From positions 62,001-126,000 of the forward strand of contig NZ_FAOZ01000002.1 in assembly GCF_001536285.1 (NCBI RefSeq): a stretch of DNA of 64,000 nt. Direction: 5' to 3'. Position 1 is the first letter of the stretch. Every line of letters begins with the position of its first letter. Shown one piece after another: positions 32,355 to 40,785 of the stretch. The DNA is from Parafrankia irregularis (GTDB lineage Bacteria > Actinomycetota > Actinomycetes > Frankiales > Frankiaceae). Both the position numbers and the translations under genes were made by a program. A model generated the notes under the pieces. The model ran no database searches. It was given only the letters and a program-made list of their open reading frames with translations, and had not been told where the DNA came from.

Positions 32355-33322
32355 TCCGGCGCACCCTTCCGCCCGGAATCGGTGGTGAACTCGGCGGTGA
32401 AGTCGGTGGAAACCGCGGTCAACCGCAGGAACGCCTCCTCCAGGGAGTCGCTGCGCAGCGCGAGCTCCTGGAGCGGCACCCTTTCGCGTGCGGCGACCAC
32501 GCCGATGCGGTCCGGCTGGGCGTCGGCCACCTCCCACGCCCCGCCCTTCGCCGGTGCCGGGGTGAGACCCTCGGCGATGAGCGCCCTGCCCAGCCGTTCC
32601 GGCCTGGTCGTGCGCAGGCGGACCCGACCGCGGCCATACCGGGCGCCGAAATCGGTCATGCTGACGTCCGCCAGGAGCCGGCCCCTGCCGATGACGACGA
32701 GATGATCGGCGGTCACCGCCATCTCGTTCATGAGATGGCTGGAGACCAGGACAACCCGGCCGCCCTCGGCAAGCTCCCTCAGCAGGCCCCGGACCCCCTG
32801 GATGCCCTCGGGGTCGAGGCCGTTGAGGGGCTCGTCCAGGATGAGCACCCGAGGCTCGCCGAGCAGCGCGGCCGCGAGCCCGAGCCGCTGACGCATTCCC
32901 AGCGAGAACTCGCCGAGCCGGCGTCTGGCCGCACCGGCCAGGCCCACCCGGTCGAGCATCACGTCCACCCGCCGGTCCGGGATCCTGTTGCTCCTGGCCA
33001 GAACCAGCAGCTGGTCACGAGCCCGCCGCCCCGGGTGTACCGCGGACGGATCGAGGAGTGCGCCGACCTCCCGCAATGGTTCCCGAATCTGTGAATAGGG
33101 CCGGCCGCCGATGAGCACCTCGCCGCCGGTCGGCCGGTCGAGACCGATCATCATGCGCATGGTCGTCGACTTGCCAGCCCCGTTCGGGCCGAGGAAGCCG
33201 GTGACGCGACCCGGTTCGACCCGAAAGGTGAGCTGTTCCACGGCAACGGTTGAGCCATAGCGTTTGCTGAGATCCCGGACGTCGATGCTCACCCGGGTCG
33301 GTCGGTCCTCCTTGGTCGCCAT
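32351..33322 (-). CDS. ABC transporter ATP-binding protein
   Basis: 323 residues from ATG 33322 (MATKEDRPTR); longer starts up to 33433 would cross the divergent promoter. Walker A GPNGAGKST at about 45-53, Q-loop region VGALLDPSAVHPGRRARD, signature FSLGMRQRLGLAAALLG, Walker B RVLILDEPLNGLDP, and switch His in SSHLMNEM. The C-terminal ~90 residues (LLADVSMTDFGARYG to LRSDSLEEAFLRL) are the extension usual in ABC-2/antibiotic exporters. Drives the permease encoded by the overlapping next gene. Confidence 0.95.
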   Translation of the reverse strand: MATKEDRPTRVSIDVRDLSKRYGSTVAVEQLTFRVEPGRVTGFLGPNGAGKSTTMRMMIGLDRPTGGEVLIGGRPYSQIREPLREVGALLDPSAVHPGRRARDQLLVLARSNRIPDRRVDVMLDRVGLAGAARRRLGEFSLGMRQRLGLAAALLGEPRVLILDEPLNGLDPEGIQGVRGLLRELAEGGRVVLVSSHLMNEMAVTADHLVVIGRGRLLADVSMTDFGARYGRGRVRLRTTRPERLGRALIAEGLTPAPAKGGAWEVADAQPDRIGVVAARERVPLQELALRSDSLEEAFLRLTAVSTDFTAEFTTDSGRKGAPE

Positions 33323-33432
33323 GGTTGTAGTAAGCGTCCTGGCAGGCTGCGAGCGGATCCCCCTGCGGTCCGAATGTCGACTCCCTCTCGCGGGGGAGGC
33401 GCTCCAGGGGCGGCCGTGGGCATCATGGAGCA

Positions 33433-34809
33433 ATGCCGATCTTCGTCTCCGCCGTGTTGCGGCCCGCGGTCTTCACGCGCTGGCTGCACCTGGCCATGGG
33501 CGGGGTCTTCGCCGGCATGTGCGTCATGGTGGTCCCGGGCTTCGACGAGTCGCTGCCGCGCACCCTGGTCTCCTGCCTGATCTCCCCGCTGCCGGTGCTG
33601 GCGGTGGCTGCACTCGTGCCGGCGACCAGGCATGCCGAGGGTGTCCAGGCACGATGGTTGCTGAGGCCGGCGGAAAGCGGCGCGATCAGCCTCTCCCCGT
33701 CACGCGCCCGGTCTGACCGGCTGCGGACCGGGCTCTGGTTGTTCATCCGGGTCTGGCTCGGTGTCGCCGTTCTCGCGCTGACGGTCAACTCGGTCCTGCT
33801 CGCCGGCCGGCTCGCGCTCGCCCCTTTTCGGCCGGAGCCGCTGCAGGCCACCGGAATCCGGGTGCTTTCCGCGGACGGCCGTCTGTTGGGCCCGTTCCTG
33901 GTGCCGCCCCTGATCCTCGCTCTGCTGGGGGTGATCGCCGCGGTCGGTGTGTTTCAGGCTCGAGCGGCCCGCGCTCTGCTCGGCCCGTCTGCGGCGGAGC
34001 GGCTGGCCGAGGTCGAGTACCGGGCCGAGCAGCTCCTGGAGCGCAACCGACTCGCCGCGGAGCTGCACGACTCCATCGGCCACGCCCTCACCCTGACCAT
34101 CCTGCAGGCCGGTGCGGCGAGGGGGCTTGCGGCGACCGATCCCGAGTTCGTCCACCGTGCCCTGACGGTGATCGAGGATGCCGGGCGGCGCGCCCTGGGC
34201 GATCTCGAGCGGACGCTGGCAGTGCTGCGTGACGCGGACGACGGGCCGCGAGCCCGTCCCACGCTCGCCGAGCTCGACACCCTGCTGGACAACGCGCGCA
34301 CCGCCGGAACTCCGATCCTGGCTGCCATCAGTCCGCGGATCGACGGTGTCCCCGGGGTCGTGTCGCGGGAGGCCTACCGGATCCTGCAGGAGGCGGTGAC
34401 CAACGTGCTGCGGCATGCGCCGGGTGGCCCGGTGACGATCGACGTCGTTGTCGACGACGTCTGTCTGGAGCTGCGTGTCGTCAGTCTGCTGCCCGCCAGG
34501 TCCGCCGGTCCACCGAGGCAGGGCGGCAAAGGCCTGCGAGGCGCGAGGGAACGTGCCATTCTCCTCGGCGGCGATTTCAGCGCGAAACCCCAGAACGACA
34601 ACTGGATCCTCGAAGCCAGGCTGCCTCTCGTCCTGGGATCCGACGTTCAGGCCGTTCCCGGTGATGGGGCGTCTCCGAGCGGCTCGCGCGGCAGCGGCGC
34701 GGGCCGTGCCCCACCAATCGACGTTGACCTATTAGGCTGCGTCGGTGGATCGAGCAGCCGATGTGCCCGAGTATCCTGCCCAGTCCGAGGATTCGGCCCG
34801 GGTGAATGA
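33433..34809 (+). CDS. Sensor histidine kinase, NarX/DesK-like
   Basis: 458 residues from ATG 33433. Four or so membrane helices occupy the first 180 residues (WLHLAMGGVFAGMCVMVVPG, then a helix near WLFIRVWLGVAVLAL and PPLILALLGVIAAVGVF). A coiled coil AERLAEVEYRAEQLLERNR leads to the phosphoacceptor box AAELHDSIGHALTLTILQAG. ATPase boxes: EAYRILQEAVTNVLRHA and KGLRGARERAILLGGDF. The last ~55 residues are low complexity and overlap the methyltransferase start. Pairs with the regulator at 35571, and faces the ABC exporter across 110 bp, its probable target. Confidence 0.93.
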   Translation: MPIFVSAVLRPAVFTRWLHLAMGGVFAGMCVMVVPGFDESLPRTLVSCLISPLPVLAVAALVPATRHAEGVQARWLLRPAESGAISLSPSRARSDRLRTGLWLFIRVWLGVAVLALTVNSVLLAGRLALAPFRPEPLQATGIRVLSADGRLLGPFLVPPLILALLGVIAAVGVFQARAARALLGPSAAERLAEVEYRAEQLLERNRLAAELHDSIGHALTLTILQAGAARGLAATDPEFVHRALTVIEDAGRRALGDLERTLAVLRDADDGPRARPTLAELDTLLDNARTAGTPILAAISPRIDGVPGVVSREAYRILQEAVTNVLRHAPGGPVTIDVVVDDVCLELRVVSLLPARSAGPPRQGGKGLRGARERAILLGGDFSAKPQNDNWILEARLPLVLGSDVQAVPGDGASPSGSRGSGAGRAPPIDVDLLGCVGGSSSRCARVSCPVRGFGPGE

Positions 34810-35581
34810 CTACGACAGCTTTGCGCAGGCGTACTCGGCGGAGACCGAGAACAGTCTCGTGAACGCGTTCTATGAGCGCCCCGCCATGTTGGACCTGGCC
34901 GGAGATGTGGCCGGCCGTCGGATCCTGGACGCGGGCTGCGGCACCGGGCCCCTGTCTGCCGCGCTGCGCGATCGCGGTGCGGTCGTCACCGGCATCGATG
35001 CCAGCGCCGAAATGCTGGCGTTGGCCAGGCGACGTCTGGGGAGCGACATGGCCCTGCAGCTGGTCGACCTGCGCGACCGCCTGCCGTTCACCGACGGCGC
35101 GTTCGACGACGTGGTCGCGTCACTGGTGCTGCACTATCTGGAGGAATGGGGGCCGACACTGGCCGAGCTGCGGCGAGTCCTCAGGCCCGGCGGCCGGCTG
35201 ATCGCGTCGGTGGACCATCCTTTCGTGGCCTTTATGATCAGCAAACCTCGGCCTGACTACTTCGCGACCACCAGTTATGACTTCAGCTGGACGCTCAACG
35301 GGCAGTCCGTCCCGATGCGGTTCTGGCGCAAGCCGCTGCATGCGATGACCGATGCCTTCACCGCCGCCGGCTTCCGTCTTTCGAGCATCAGCGAGCCGCA
35401 GCCCGACCCGGCCGCACGTGAGCTGTTCCCCGACGGCTTCCGTGATCTTTCGACCAGAACCACCTTCCTGTTCTTCGTCCTCGAGGTACCGCCGTCGCCG
35501 GCCACGGGCCCGGTCGGCGAATCAGCCGTTGATCACGAGCGGCGTCAGAATCCACCGGCGAGTACCGAAAATGCCCAGTAG
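34802..35581 (+). CDS. SAM-dependent methyltransferase in a two-component operon
   Basis: 259 residues from GTG 34802, which has gagg upstream and overlaps the kinase stop by 8 bp; a GTG at 34745 lacks a ribosome site. Class I fold: RRILDAGCGTGPLSAALRDRG (SAM motif I, about 40-52), ITGIDASAEM as VVTGIDASAEMLALARRR, FDDVVASLVLHYL and LRPGGRLIASVDHPF. Resembles small-molecule or UbiE/Cyc-type methyltransferases. Placed between a histidine kinase and response regulator with overlaps on both sides (11 bp at the 3' end), so it is part of the same transcript. The substrate may be a compound exported by the neighbouring ABC system. Confidence 0.92.
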   Translation: MNDYDSFAQAYSAETENSLVNAFYERPAMLDLAGDVAGRRILDAGCGTGPLSAALRDRGAVVTGIDASAEMLALARRRLGSDMALQLVDLRDRLPFTDGAFDDVVASLVLHYLEEWGPTLAELRRVLRPGGRLIASVDHPFVAFMISKPRPDYFATTSYDFSWTLNGQSVPMRFWRKPLHAMTDAFTAAGFRLSSISEPQPDPAARELFPDGFRDLSTRTTFLFFVLEVPPSPATGPVGESAVDHERRQNPPASTENAQ

Positions 35582-36242
35582 CCGCACCCAGGTCTCAGCG
35601 CTCCTCGTGGACGACGAGGAGCTGGTGCGGGTGGGCCTGCGGGCCATCCTGGAGTCGTGTGGCGAGATCGTCGTCGTAGGGGAGGCCCCGGACGGCTCGC
35701 AGGTCGTGCCACTGATCCGGGAGAGGAATCCGGACGTCGTCATCATGGACGTCCGCATGCCGAAGGTCGACGGGCTGGCCGCCATTCGGGAAATCCTCAG
35801 AGAAGTCGCCGAGCCTCCGAAGATCCTGGTGCTGACCACCTTCGAGCTGGACGACTACGTCTACGAGGCGCTCCGTGGTGGGGCCAGCGGGTTCCTGCTC
35901 AAAAGAGCCCGGCCGGAAGAGATCATCCAGGCCGTCCGAACGATTGCCCGCAGCGACATCCTGCTGTTTCCCGAGGCAATCCGACACATGGCGGGCAGCC
36001 GGCGGAACCGGGCGGCCCAGGAGACGATGCGACGGGCCGCGCTCACCGATCGGGAGTCCGAAGTGCTTCGACTGATCAGTGAGGGACTGTCCAACAACGA
36101 GATCGCCAGCCGGTTGTACCTCGGCGCCCAGACCGTCAAAACCCACGTGAGCAGCGTGCTCGCCAAGCTCGGCGCTCGTGACCGCACCCAGGCGGTCATC
36201 ATCGCCTACGAATCCGGCTTCGTGGGCTCGGGCAAGCCCTGA
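35571..36242 (+). CDS. NarL/LuxR-type response regulator
   Basis: 223 residues from ATG 35571, 11 bp inside the methyltransferase end. Receiver: ALLVDDEELVRVG (acidic pocket), Asp in VVIMDVRMPKVDG, Thr in LVLTTFELDD, Lys in GFLLKRARPEE. Output HTH: ALTDRESEVLRLISEGLSNN with EIASRLYLGAQTVKTHVSSV. Partner of the histidine kinase two genes upstream; expected to regulate the divergent ABC transporter and its own operon. A perfect dyad follows 40 bp after the stop. Confidence 0.95.
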   Translation: MPSSRTQVSALLVDDEELVRVGLRAILESCGEIVVVGEAPDGSQVVPLIRERNPDVVIMDVRMPKVDGLAAIREILREVAEPPKILVLTTFELDDYVYEALRGGASGFLLKRARPEEIIQAVRTIARSDILLFPEAIRHMAGSRRNRAAQETMRRAALTDRESEVLRLISEGLSNNEIASRLYLGAQTVKTHVSSVLAKLGARDRTQAVIIAYESGFVGSGKP

Positions 36243-36282
36243 GAGCCCAGCGCCGGTGACGCGATCGTCCGGGGCGCCGTAA

Positions 36283-36297
36283 GCGCTGATACAGCGC
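36283..36297. promoter_or_regulatory. Perfect 15-bp dyad
   Basis: gcgctg-ata-cagcgc, a perfect 6-3-6 palindrome, lies between the response-regulator stop (36242) and GTG 36350. It may be an operator for the next gene or a weak terminator stem; there is no T-run. Confidence 0.45.
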
Positions 36298-36349
36298 AGG
36301 CGTCGTCCGCCCTCTCCGGACCACGGCTCGATGGGCCATCATTTCACTC

Positions 36350-36820
36350 GTGTCCCGCACACGACGATCACCTGGCAGCCGGACCGCCCTCGACGTTCTT
36401 CGTGGACTGTTGAGACCGTCCGACCCGGATGCCGTCAGCCGGGTCACGGCCGAGATGGACGCAGGCCGGCTCGTCGAAAATCCCGTGGCTGTCACGTGTT
36501 TTCTGCGCGGCACCGCGGATGCCATGCCACCTCGTTGGTCTTTCGGGGTTCTGATCCTCGACGGGAGAACGTTGACGTGGCGGTCCTTCTACTACTGGCG
36601 CCGTAACCGGGTGACACGTCTGCCGCCCCGGCTCGATGTTGAGCAGGTACGCGAGGTCCGGGGCGCGGAGAGTTTCAAGATCCAGGCTGATCTGTTCAGG
36701 ATCGTCGTCTGCCAGTCGACGTCAGGACGACTGGAACTCGGGATACCGACACCGGATGTTCCGCTCGTGCGGCGCGCGATTCAACGTGATCAGGGAGAAC
36801 CTTTTCCCGTCTCGGGCTGA
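36350..36820 (+). CDS. Hypothetical protein, possibly PH-like
   Basis: 156 residues from GTG 36350. No signal peptide or membrane helix. The middle half has a strand-rich layout (WSFGVLILDGRTLTWRSFYY, WRRNRVTRLPPRLDVEQVRE and FKIQADLFRIVVCQ), similar in style to small actinobacterial PH-like or DUF2550-type domains, but lacking the membrane anchor typical of DUF2550. The assignment is weak. It follows the two-component operon by 107 bp and is convergent with a TetR gene (28-bp gap). Confidence 0.6.
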   Translation: MSRTRRSPGSRTALDVLRGLLRPSDPDAVSRVTAEMDAGRLVENPVAVTCFLRGTADAMPPRWSFGVLILDGRTLTWRSFYYWRRNRVTRLPPRLDVEQVREVRGAESFKIQADLFRIVVCQSTSGRLELGIPTPDVPLVRRAIQRDQGEPFPVSG

Positions 36821-36848
36821 GCTGACCGACACCGGATCGGCTGGGGGA

Positions 36849-37451
36849 TCACGGGCGGGGGCGGTGCGCCCGAAGGAAGTCGTCAACAAGATCATGAACG
36901 TAGGTGGTGGTGAAGGTCTGCCCGGCGAGGAGCCGCCGGTAGATCAGCGGTCCGGCCAGTTGGTCGACCGCCCGGGACGGGTCGAGCCGTGCGTCGAGCT
37001 CACCCCGCGCGATCCCGGAGCGGACAATTTCCCCGAGGACGCGCGAGCCCTCCTGGTACAGGAACTCCTTGAGCTCGCCATAGGCCGGATGGGTCGGCGC
37101 GCGTTCGATCATCGTCCGCATCGTCCGTTCCAGCGGCGGTCGGTGGAGCTGGCCGCGCAGCACCTCCAGCTCACTGGTCAGGTCGTCGCGCAGGACGCCG
37201 GTGGGAACGGTGTGATCGATCTCCATCTGCTCGCGGAGCACGTCGCGCAGGAGTGCGATGGTGTCCGGCCAGTGCCGGTAGAGAGTGGTTCGCCCGACCC
37301 CGCTTCGGGTGGCGACCGCGACGTGGGTGACGGCCTCCCATCCGTCTTCGAGCAGGATCGCGCGCGCTGCGGCGAGGGCGGCGGCGCGGCTGCGCAGCAC
37401 GCGCGGATCAACCGTCCCGCCGTCCGGCGAGTGCGCAGGCTCGCTGGCCAC
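36849..37451 (-). CDS. TetR-family regulator
   Basis: 200 residues from GTG 37451, with aaggggg 9 bp upstream. HTH: AILLEDGWEAVTHVAVATRS then GVGRTTLYRHWPDTIALLRD, a standard TetR N-terminus. The C-terminal domain has the TetR_C_16-like text LERTMRTMIERAPTHPAYGE and SRAVDQLAGPLIYRRLLAG. Divergent from the cupin gene; a near-perfect dyad at 37532-37567 between them is the likely operator. Confidence 0.92.
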   Translation of the reverse strand: MASEPAHSPDGGTVDPRVLRSRAAALAAARAILLEDGWEAVTHVAVATRSGVGRTTLYRHWPDTIALLRDVLREQMEIDHTVPTGVLRDDLTSELEVLRGQLHRPPLERTMRTMIERAPTHPAYGELKEFLYQEGSRVLGEIVRSGIARGELDARLDPSRAVDQLAGPLIYRRLLAGQTFTTTYVHDLVDDFLRAHRPRP

Positions 37452-37531
37452 GTGGCGTGACCCCCTTCGGGTTCTGGGGCGACCCCGCCCATGGTTCGAC
37501 TGCGTCGGCACTTGCCCGCCGGTGAACTTCG

Positions 37532-37567
37532 GGGCAAGCTGTTCCATATCTTCGGAACAACTTGTCC
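37532..37567. promoter_or_regulatory. TetR operator-like dyad
   Basis: Arms gggcaagctgttcc (37532-37545) and ggaacaacttgtcc (37554-37567) match at 12 of 14 positions around an 8-bp spacer. It sits in the middle of the divergent TetR/cupin promoter region, 34 bp before the cupin ATG. Confidence 0.6.
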
Positions 37568-37601
37568 CAGATCTTCTTTCCGCCCCTGGAGGCGACCAGC
37601 G

Positions 37602-38093
37602 ATGCCTGACGATCGCTTCATCATGCTCGGCGACGCCCAGACCCGGCCGGGCCGCGTTCCCCTGCCGCCTGCCTTCGCGGTCAAGGCGCGCACCGAGGAC
37701 ACCGCAGGGAGCTTCTCCCTCCTTGAGGTGTCCGTGGCGGCCGACATCCCCCGGCATGTTCATCTGCACGCGGACGAGTGCATCTACGTGTTGGAAGGTG
37801 TGCTGGGCGTCGACTTCGAGGACCGGACCTACACGGCGTCGGCGGGCATGTTCACGCTGCTGCCGCGGGGCGTTCCCCACGCGCTGCGCCGCATCTCGAC
37901 GCCACCCCCTCGGGTGCTGCAGATCTCCTCGCCCGGTGGCTGGGAGCGCTACCTGGAGGACCTTTTCGAGGCCGGCCCGACCGTCCTCACCGATGGGGTG
38001 CTCGATCCGGCGAAGATCAACCCGATCGCCGCCCGGCACGGCATTCGCTACGAGGAGCGGCCCTGGTGCGCCACCCCCGATACGGACGGGTGA
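37602..38093 (+). CDS. Cupin-domain protein
   Basis: 163 residues from ATG 37602 with ctggagg 7 bp upstream. Cupin motif 1 is HVHLHADECIYVLEGVLGVD (metal ligands His-x-His, then Glu) and motif 2 is FTLLPRGVPHALRRIS (His). About residues 50-115 form the barrel; the rest is a short C-terminal extension ending in FEAGPTVLTDGVLDPA. Members range from dioxygenases to sugar epimerases and binding proteins; the sequence gives no clear substrate. Divergent from a TetR gene with shared operator, so it is probably inducible by a small molecule. Confidence 0.9.
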   Translation: MPDDRFIMLGDAQTRPGRVPLPPAFAVKARTEDTAGSFSLLEVSVAADIPRHVHLHADECIYVLEGVLGVDFEDRTYTASAGMFTLLPRGVPHALRRISTPPPRVLQISSPGGWERYLEDLFEAGPTVLTDGVLDPAKINPIAARHGIRYEERPWCATPDTDG

Positions 38094-38096
38094 CGC

Positions 38097-38132
38097 TCGG
38101 ACGCCTCGGACGCCTCGGACGCCTCGGACGCC
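38097..38132. repeat. Four tandem 9-bp units
   Basis: tcggacgcc repeated four times without change between the cupin stop (38093) and the convergent DinB-like stop (38152). The next bases, gaaggcgg, are not a full unit. A likely slippage site. Confidence 0.9.
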
Positions 38133-38151
38133 GAAGGCGGAGCGGCCCAGC

Positions 38152-38799
38152 TCAGGACTTGTCCTGGATCTCCCAGACGTGGTCGAGGGCGTGCCAGGCG
38201 AATCGGCGGGCGGCGTAGGCCGGTGGCCAGCCGCCGCCGGTGAGCGGCACGCCGTCGGCGGGGGTGCCCAGCACCTCGAGGATCTCGGCACGCAGGGCGG
38301 TCAGCGCGGCCCGGTCGTCGGCCGGGAACCGCCGATGCCGGATGCCGATCTTCCGTGCGTAGGCGCGCTCGTTGTCGATGACGTGGGCGACGATCTCGTC
38401 GCGGTCACGCCCGCCGCCGCGGGGCCCCTTGCGCAGCGTTCGCGGGGCCGACCGGGCGAGGTCGTCGAGGGTGCGCCAGGCGGTCTGTAGTACCGCGACG
38501 GCGCGCTGCGCCGCCGCGACGCCGTAGGGGCCGCTGTCCGCTGCGACGGGAACGCCGGGTGCGCCCCAGTCGGTGGTGTTGACACCGGTCACCGTGTCGA
38601 CGATGTCGATCGGGCCGGGTGCGAAGGTCAGCTCCGCGCCGGTGGTGATCAGACGGTACCGGTCGGTGTACGCGGTCAGCGCGGCCACGGCGCGGTCCTC
38701 GGTGGTGCCGATGCGCGCCCAGCCGGGCCAGTCCAGCGCGCAGGCGACGATCTTCGTCCGGCCCTTTTCCAGGTAGATGCGTGTCGTCTCTCGTGTCAT
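38152..38799 (-). CDS. DinB-like superfamily protein
   Basis: 215 residues from ATG 38799. The C-terminal half has the DinB four-helix style with spaced His: DEIVAHVIDNERAYARKIG, then RRFAWHALDHVWEIQ, which could supply metal ligands. The N-terminal ~90 residues (LEKGRTKIVACALDWPGWAR) form a separate strand-rich domain found with some such proteins. Members include mycothiol- or bacillithiol-dependent enzymes and unknowns. Divergent from the WYL-domain regulator with a perfect dyad between them, so it may be its target. Confidence 0.75.
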   Translation of the reverse strand: MTRETTRIYLEKGRTKIVACALDWPGWARIGTTEDRAVAALTAYTDRYRLITTGAELTFAPGPIDIVDTVTGVNTTDWGAPGVPVAADSGPYGVAAAQRAVAVLQTAWRTLDDLARSAPRTLRKGPRGGGRDRDEIVAHVIDNERAYARKIGIRHRRFPADDRAALTALRAEILEVLGTPADGVPLTGGGWPPAYAARRFAWHALDHVWEIQDKS

Positions 38800-38868
38800 C
38801 TCTCGGTTGCCCTCGATCTCGAGAAGGTGGCCCGGTCGGCGGGCCGGTACCAGCCACCCTGGAGACTC

Positions 38869-38891
38869 CTGAGGACGGATTCGGTCCTCAG
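38869..38891. promoter_or_regulatory. Perfect 8-7-8 dyad
   Basis: ctgaggac (38869-38876) and gtcctcag (38884-38891) around ggattcg, in the divergent region between starts 38799 and 38913. Likely operator for the WYL regulator. A related gaggac...gtcc sequence follows that gene near 39888. Confidence 0.6.
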
Positions 38892-38912
38892 CCCGAAGGG
38901 AGCTGCACGCGG

Positions 38913-39887
38913 ATGCTGGAAACGTCGGCCCGGCTGTTACGGCTGCTGTCCCTGCTGCAGTCCCGCCGCGACTGGCCCGGCGCCGAGCTCGCCGAGCGCC
39001 TCGCTGTCACCACCCGCACGGTGCGCCGCGACGTCGACCGGTTGCGCGACCTCGGCTACCCCGTCGAGTCCGCCACCGGCACCCGCGGCGGGTACCGGCT
39101 CGGCGCGGGCGCCGCCCTGCCCCCGCTGCTGCTCGACGACGACGAGGCCGTCGCCGTGGCCGTCGGCCTGCGCGCCGCCACCGGGACGGTCACCGGGCTC
39201 GAGGAGACGTCGCTGCGTGCGCTCGCCAAGCTCGAACAGGTCCTGCCGTCCCGGCTGCGCCATCGGGTCGACGCGATGCGGTCGGCCATCCTGCCGCTGA
39301 CCGGCCCCGGCCCGACCGTGGACCCCGATCTGCTCCTTGCGCTGGCCGCCGCCTGCCGGGCCCACGAAGGCGTCCGATTCGGATATCAGCAGCGCACCCG
39401 CCGCGTCGAGCCGTACCGCCTCGTGCACACCGGCCGACGCTGGTACCTGCTCGCCTTCGACCTCGACCGCGACGACTGGCGTACCTTCCGCGTCGACCGC
39501 ATGGACCCGGCACCACCGCAGCCCGGGCCACGCTTCACGCCCCGGCCCGAGCCCGCCGAGGGAGCGCATGCCTATGTCGCGAACGCCCTCACCGCCGCTC
39601 CGTACCGGTATCAGGCGACGATCCTGTTTCACGCGCCGCTTCAGGTCGTCGCCGAGCACACCTCGCCCACCTCGGGCCGGCTCGAGCCCCGCGACGCCGA
39701 CAGCTGCCTGTTCCACGCGGGCGGCGACTCCCTCGACAAGATCGCCCTTTACGTCGCGCTGAAGGGCATCGACTTCCAGGTCCTCGAACCGCCCGAACTC
39801 AGGGACCACATCCGCGCGCTCGCCCGCCGGCTCGGCCACGCCGCCTCAGCCACGGAGCTGGCCGCTGCCGCCAACGCGGAAATCTGA
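38913..39887 (+). CDS. HTH_11/WYL-domain transcriptional regulator
   Basis: 324 residues from ATG 38913. DeoR-like HTH at the start: LLRLLSLLQSRRDWPGAELA with ERLAVTTRTVRRDVDRLRDL, then GYRLGAGAALPPLLLDDDEA, the usual link. The WYL segment appears around 200-240: RVEPYRLVHTGRRWYLLAFD and DRDDWRTFRVDRM. A C-terminal WCX-like extension ends near 310. WYL domains bind nucleic acid or nucleotides and control stress or defence genes in some bacteria. No defence genes are nearby; it probably controls the divergent DinB-like gene. Confidence 0.93.
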   Translation: MLETSARLLRLLSLLQSRRDWPGAELAERLAVTTRTVRRDVDRLRDLGYPVESATGTRGGYRLGAGAALPPLLLDDDEAVAVAVGLRAATGTVTGLEETSLRALAKLEQVLPSRLRHRVDAMRSAILPLTGPGPTVDPDLLLALAAACRAHEGVRFGYQQRTRRVEPYRLVHTGRRWYLLAFDLDRDDWRTFRVDRMDPAPPQPGPRFTPRPEPAEGAHAYVANALTAAPYRYQATILFHAPLQVVAEHTSPTSGRLEPRDADSCLFHAGGDSLDKIALYVALKGIDFQVLEPPELRDHIRALARRLGHAASATELAAAANAEI

Positions 39888-39926
39888 GGACGGGGACTGT
39901 CCGCGAGGATCTCCAGCGTTCCGGGT

Positions 39927-40061
39927 ATGAGCGAAACGATCAACCGGTTCCGGATCGACATCCCCCAGGCGGACCTCGACGACCTGCACCGCCGACTGGC
40001 AGCCGTGCGCTGGCCCGGCGAGCTGCCCGGCGTCGACTGGTCCCGGGGGGTGCCCCTGGAC
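39927..40061 (+). pseudogene. Truncated epoxide hydrolase N-terminus
   Basis: The first 45 codons match the epoxide hydrolase N-terminal (EHN) pattern: [20 protein letters not shown] then [18 protein letters not shown]. Homology ends abruptly at 40061. The frame runs on without family sequence through the TetR promoter and into that gene. The catalytic alpha/beta-hydrolase core (about 330 further residues in the family) is missing, so this is a relic left by a deletion or by insertion of the TetR/MFS unit. Confidence 0.8.
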
Positions 40062-40084
40062 GTGGCTCGTCCGCTTGACGAAGT

Positions 40085-40103
40085 AGTGATTGGCCACTAC
40101 CTT
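40085..40103 (+). promoter_or_regulatory. TetR operator 1 (autoregulatory)
   Basis: AGTG-N6-CACTACCTT at 40085-40103, 8 bp before the GTG start. A TTGACG -35 element lies at 40075-40080, with TACCTT 17 bp later as a possible -10, so the operator fills the promoter spacer. The same motif precedes the MFS gene. Confidence 0.75.
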
Positions 40104-40110
40104 CGCTCTT

Positions 40111-40740
40111 GTGGCAGCGACAGGGACAAGGCTGACGGCGGAGGAACGCCGTGTGTCGGTGCTCGCCGCGGCGGTGTCGGAGTTCGCGCGGGGCGGGCTG
40201 GAAGGCACGTCGACCGAGTCGATCGCCTCGGCGGCCGGCATCTCCCAGCCCTACCTGTTCCGGCTGTTCGGCTCTAAGAAGGGCCTGTTCCTGGCGGCCG
40301 TGAAGGAGACCTTCGCCCGAACGGTCGCGGCCTTCGAGGCCGCGGCGGGGGAGCGGTCCGGCCAGGAGGCCATGGCCGCTATGGCTGTGGCCTACAACGA
40401 CCTGCTGGCCGAACCCAGCTACCTGCTGATGCAGATGCAGGCGTACGCCGCGTGCGGCGATCCGGACATCAGGGCTGTGACGCGGCGGGGGTTCCGGGAT
40501 CTCTGGTACGCGGTCGAGCGTCTCAGCGGCCTGGATGTCGACGTCGTGCGTGCCTTCTTCGCCATGGGGATGCTCTGCAACGTCTCGGCGGCCATGGATC
40601 TGCCCGCCCTCGACGAGCGCTGGGCGCAGATCATCTGCACGGATGGCGTGGGCGTCGGGGTGAGCAAGAAGGTGCTGGCCGAAGGCTTCACAGGCCCGGT
40701 CTCCGAGTCCGCCGACGCCGATGTGGCCGGCATCGACTGA
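40111..40740 (+). CDS. TetR-family regulator of the adjacent MFS exporter
   Basis: 209 residues from GTG 40111 (a TTG at 40090 lies inside the operator and is unlikely). [23 protein letters not shown] then [20 protein letters not shown]. The ligand-binding part has [20 protein letters not shown] and [16 protein letters not shown], as in efflux-pump repressors. It lies 78 bp upstream of the MFS gene on the same strand, and both promoters carry AGTG-N6-CACTACCTT, so it probably represses itself and the pump until an exported compound binds. Confidence 0.93.
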   Translation: MAATGTRLTAEERRVSVLAAAVSEFARGGLEGTSTESIASAAGISQPYLFRLFGSKKGLFLAAVKETFARTVAAFEAAAGERSGQEAMAAMAVAYNDLLAEPSYLLMQMQAYAACGDPDIRAVTRRGFRDLWYAVERLSGLDVDVVRAFFAMGMLCNVSAAMDLPALDERWAQIICTDGVGVGVSKKVLAEGFTGPVSESADADVAGID

Positions 40741-40785
40741 GCAGCAACACGAGTCATCCGCGGCATTTTTTTGACCGCGTAAGGA

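Noticed and set aside
36791-36805. gaaccttttcccgtctc looks like an arm of hairpin family 1
   Set aside because: It lies in the coding end of the gene at 36350, has no complementary arm within 80 bp and lacks the conserved loop words.
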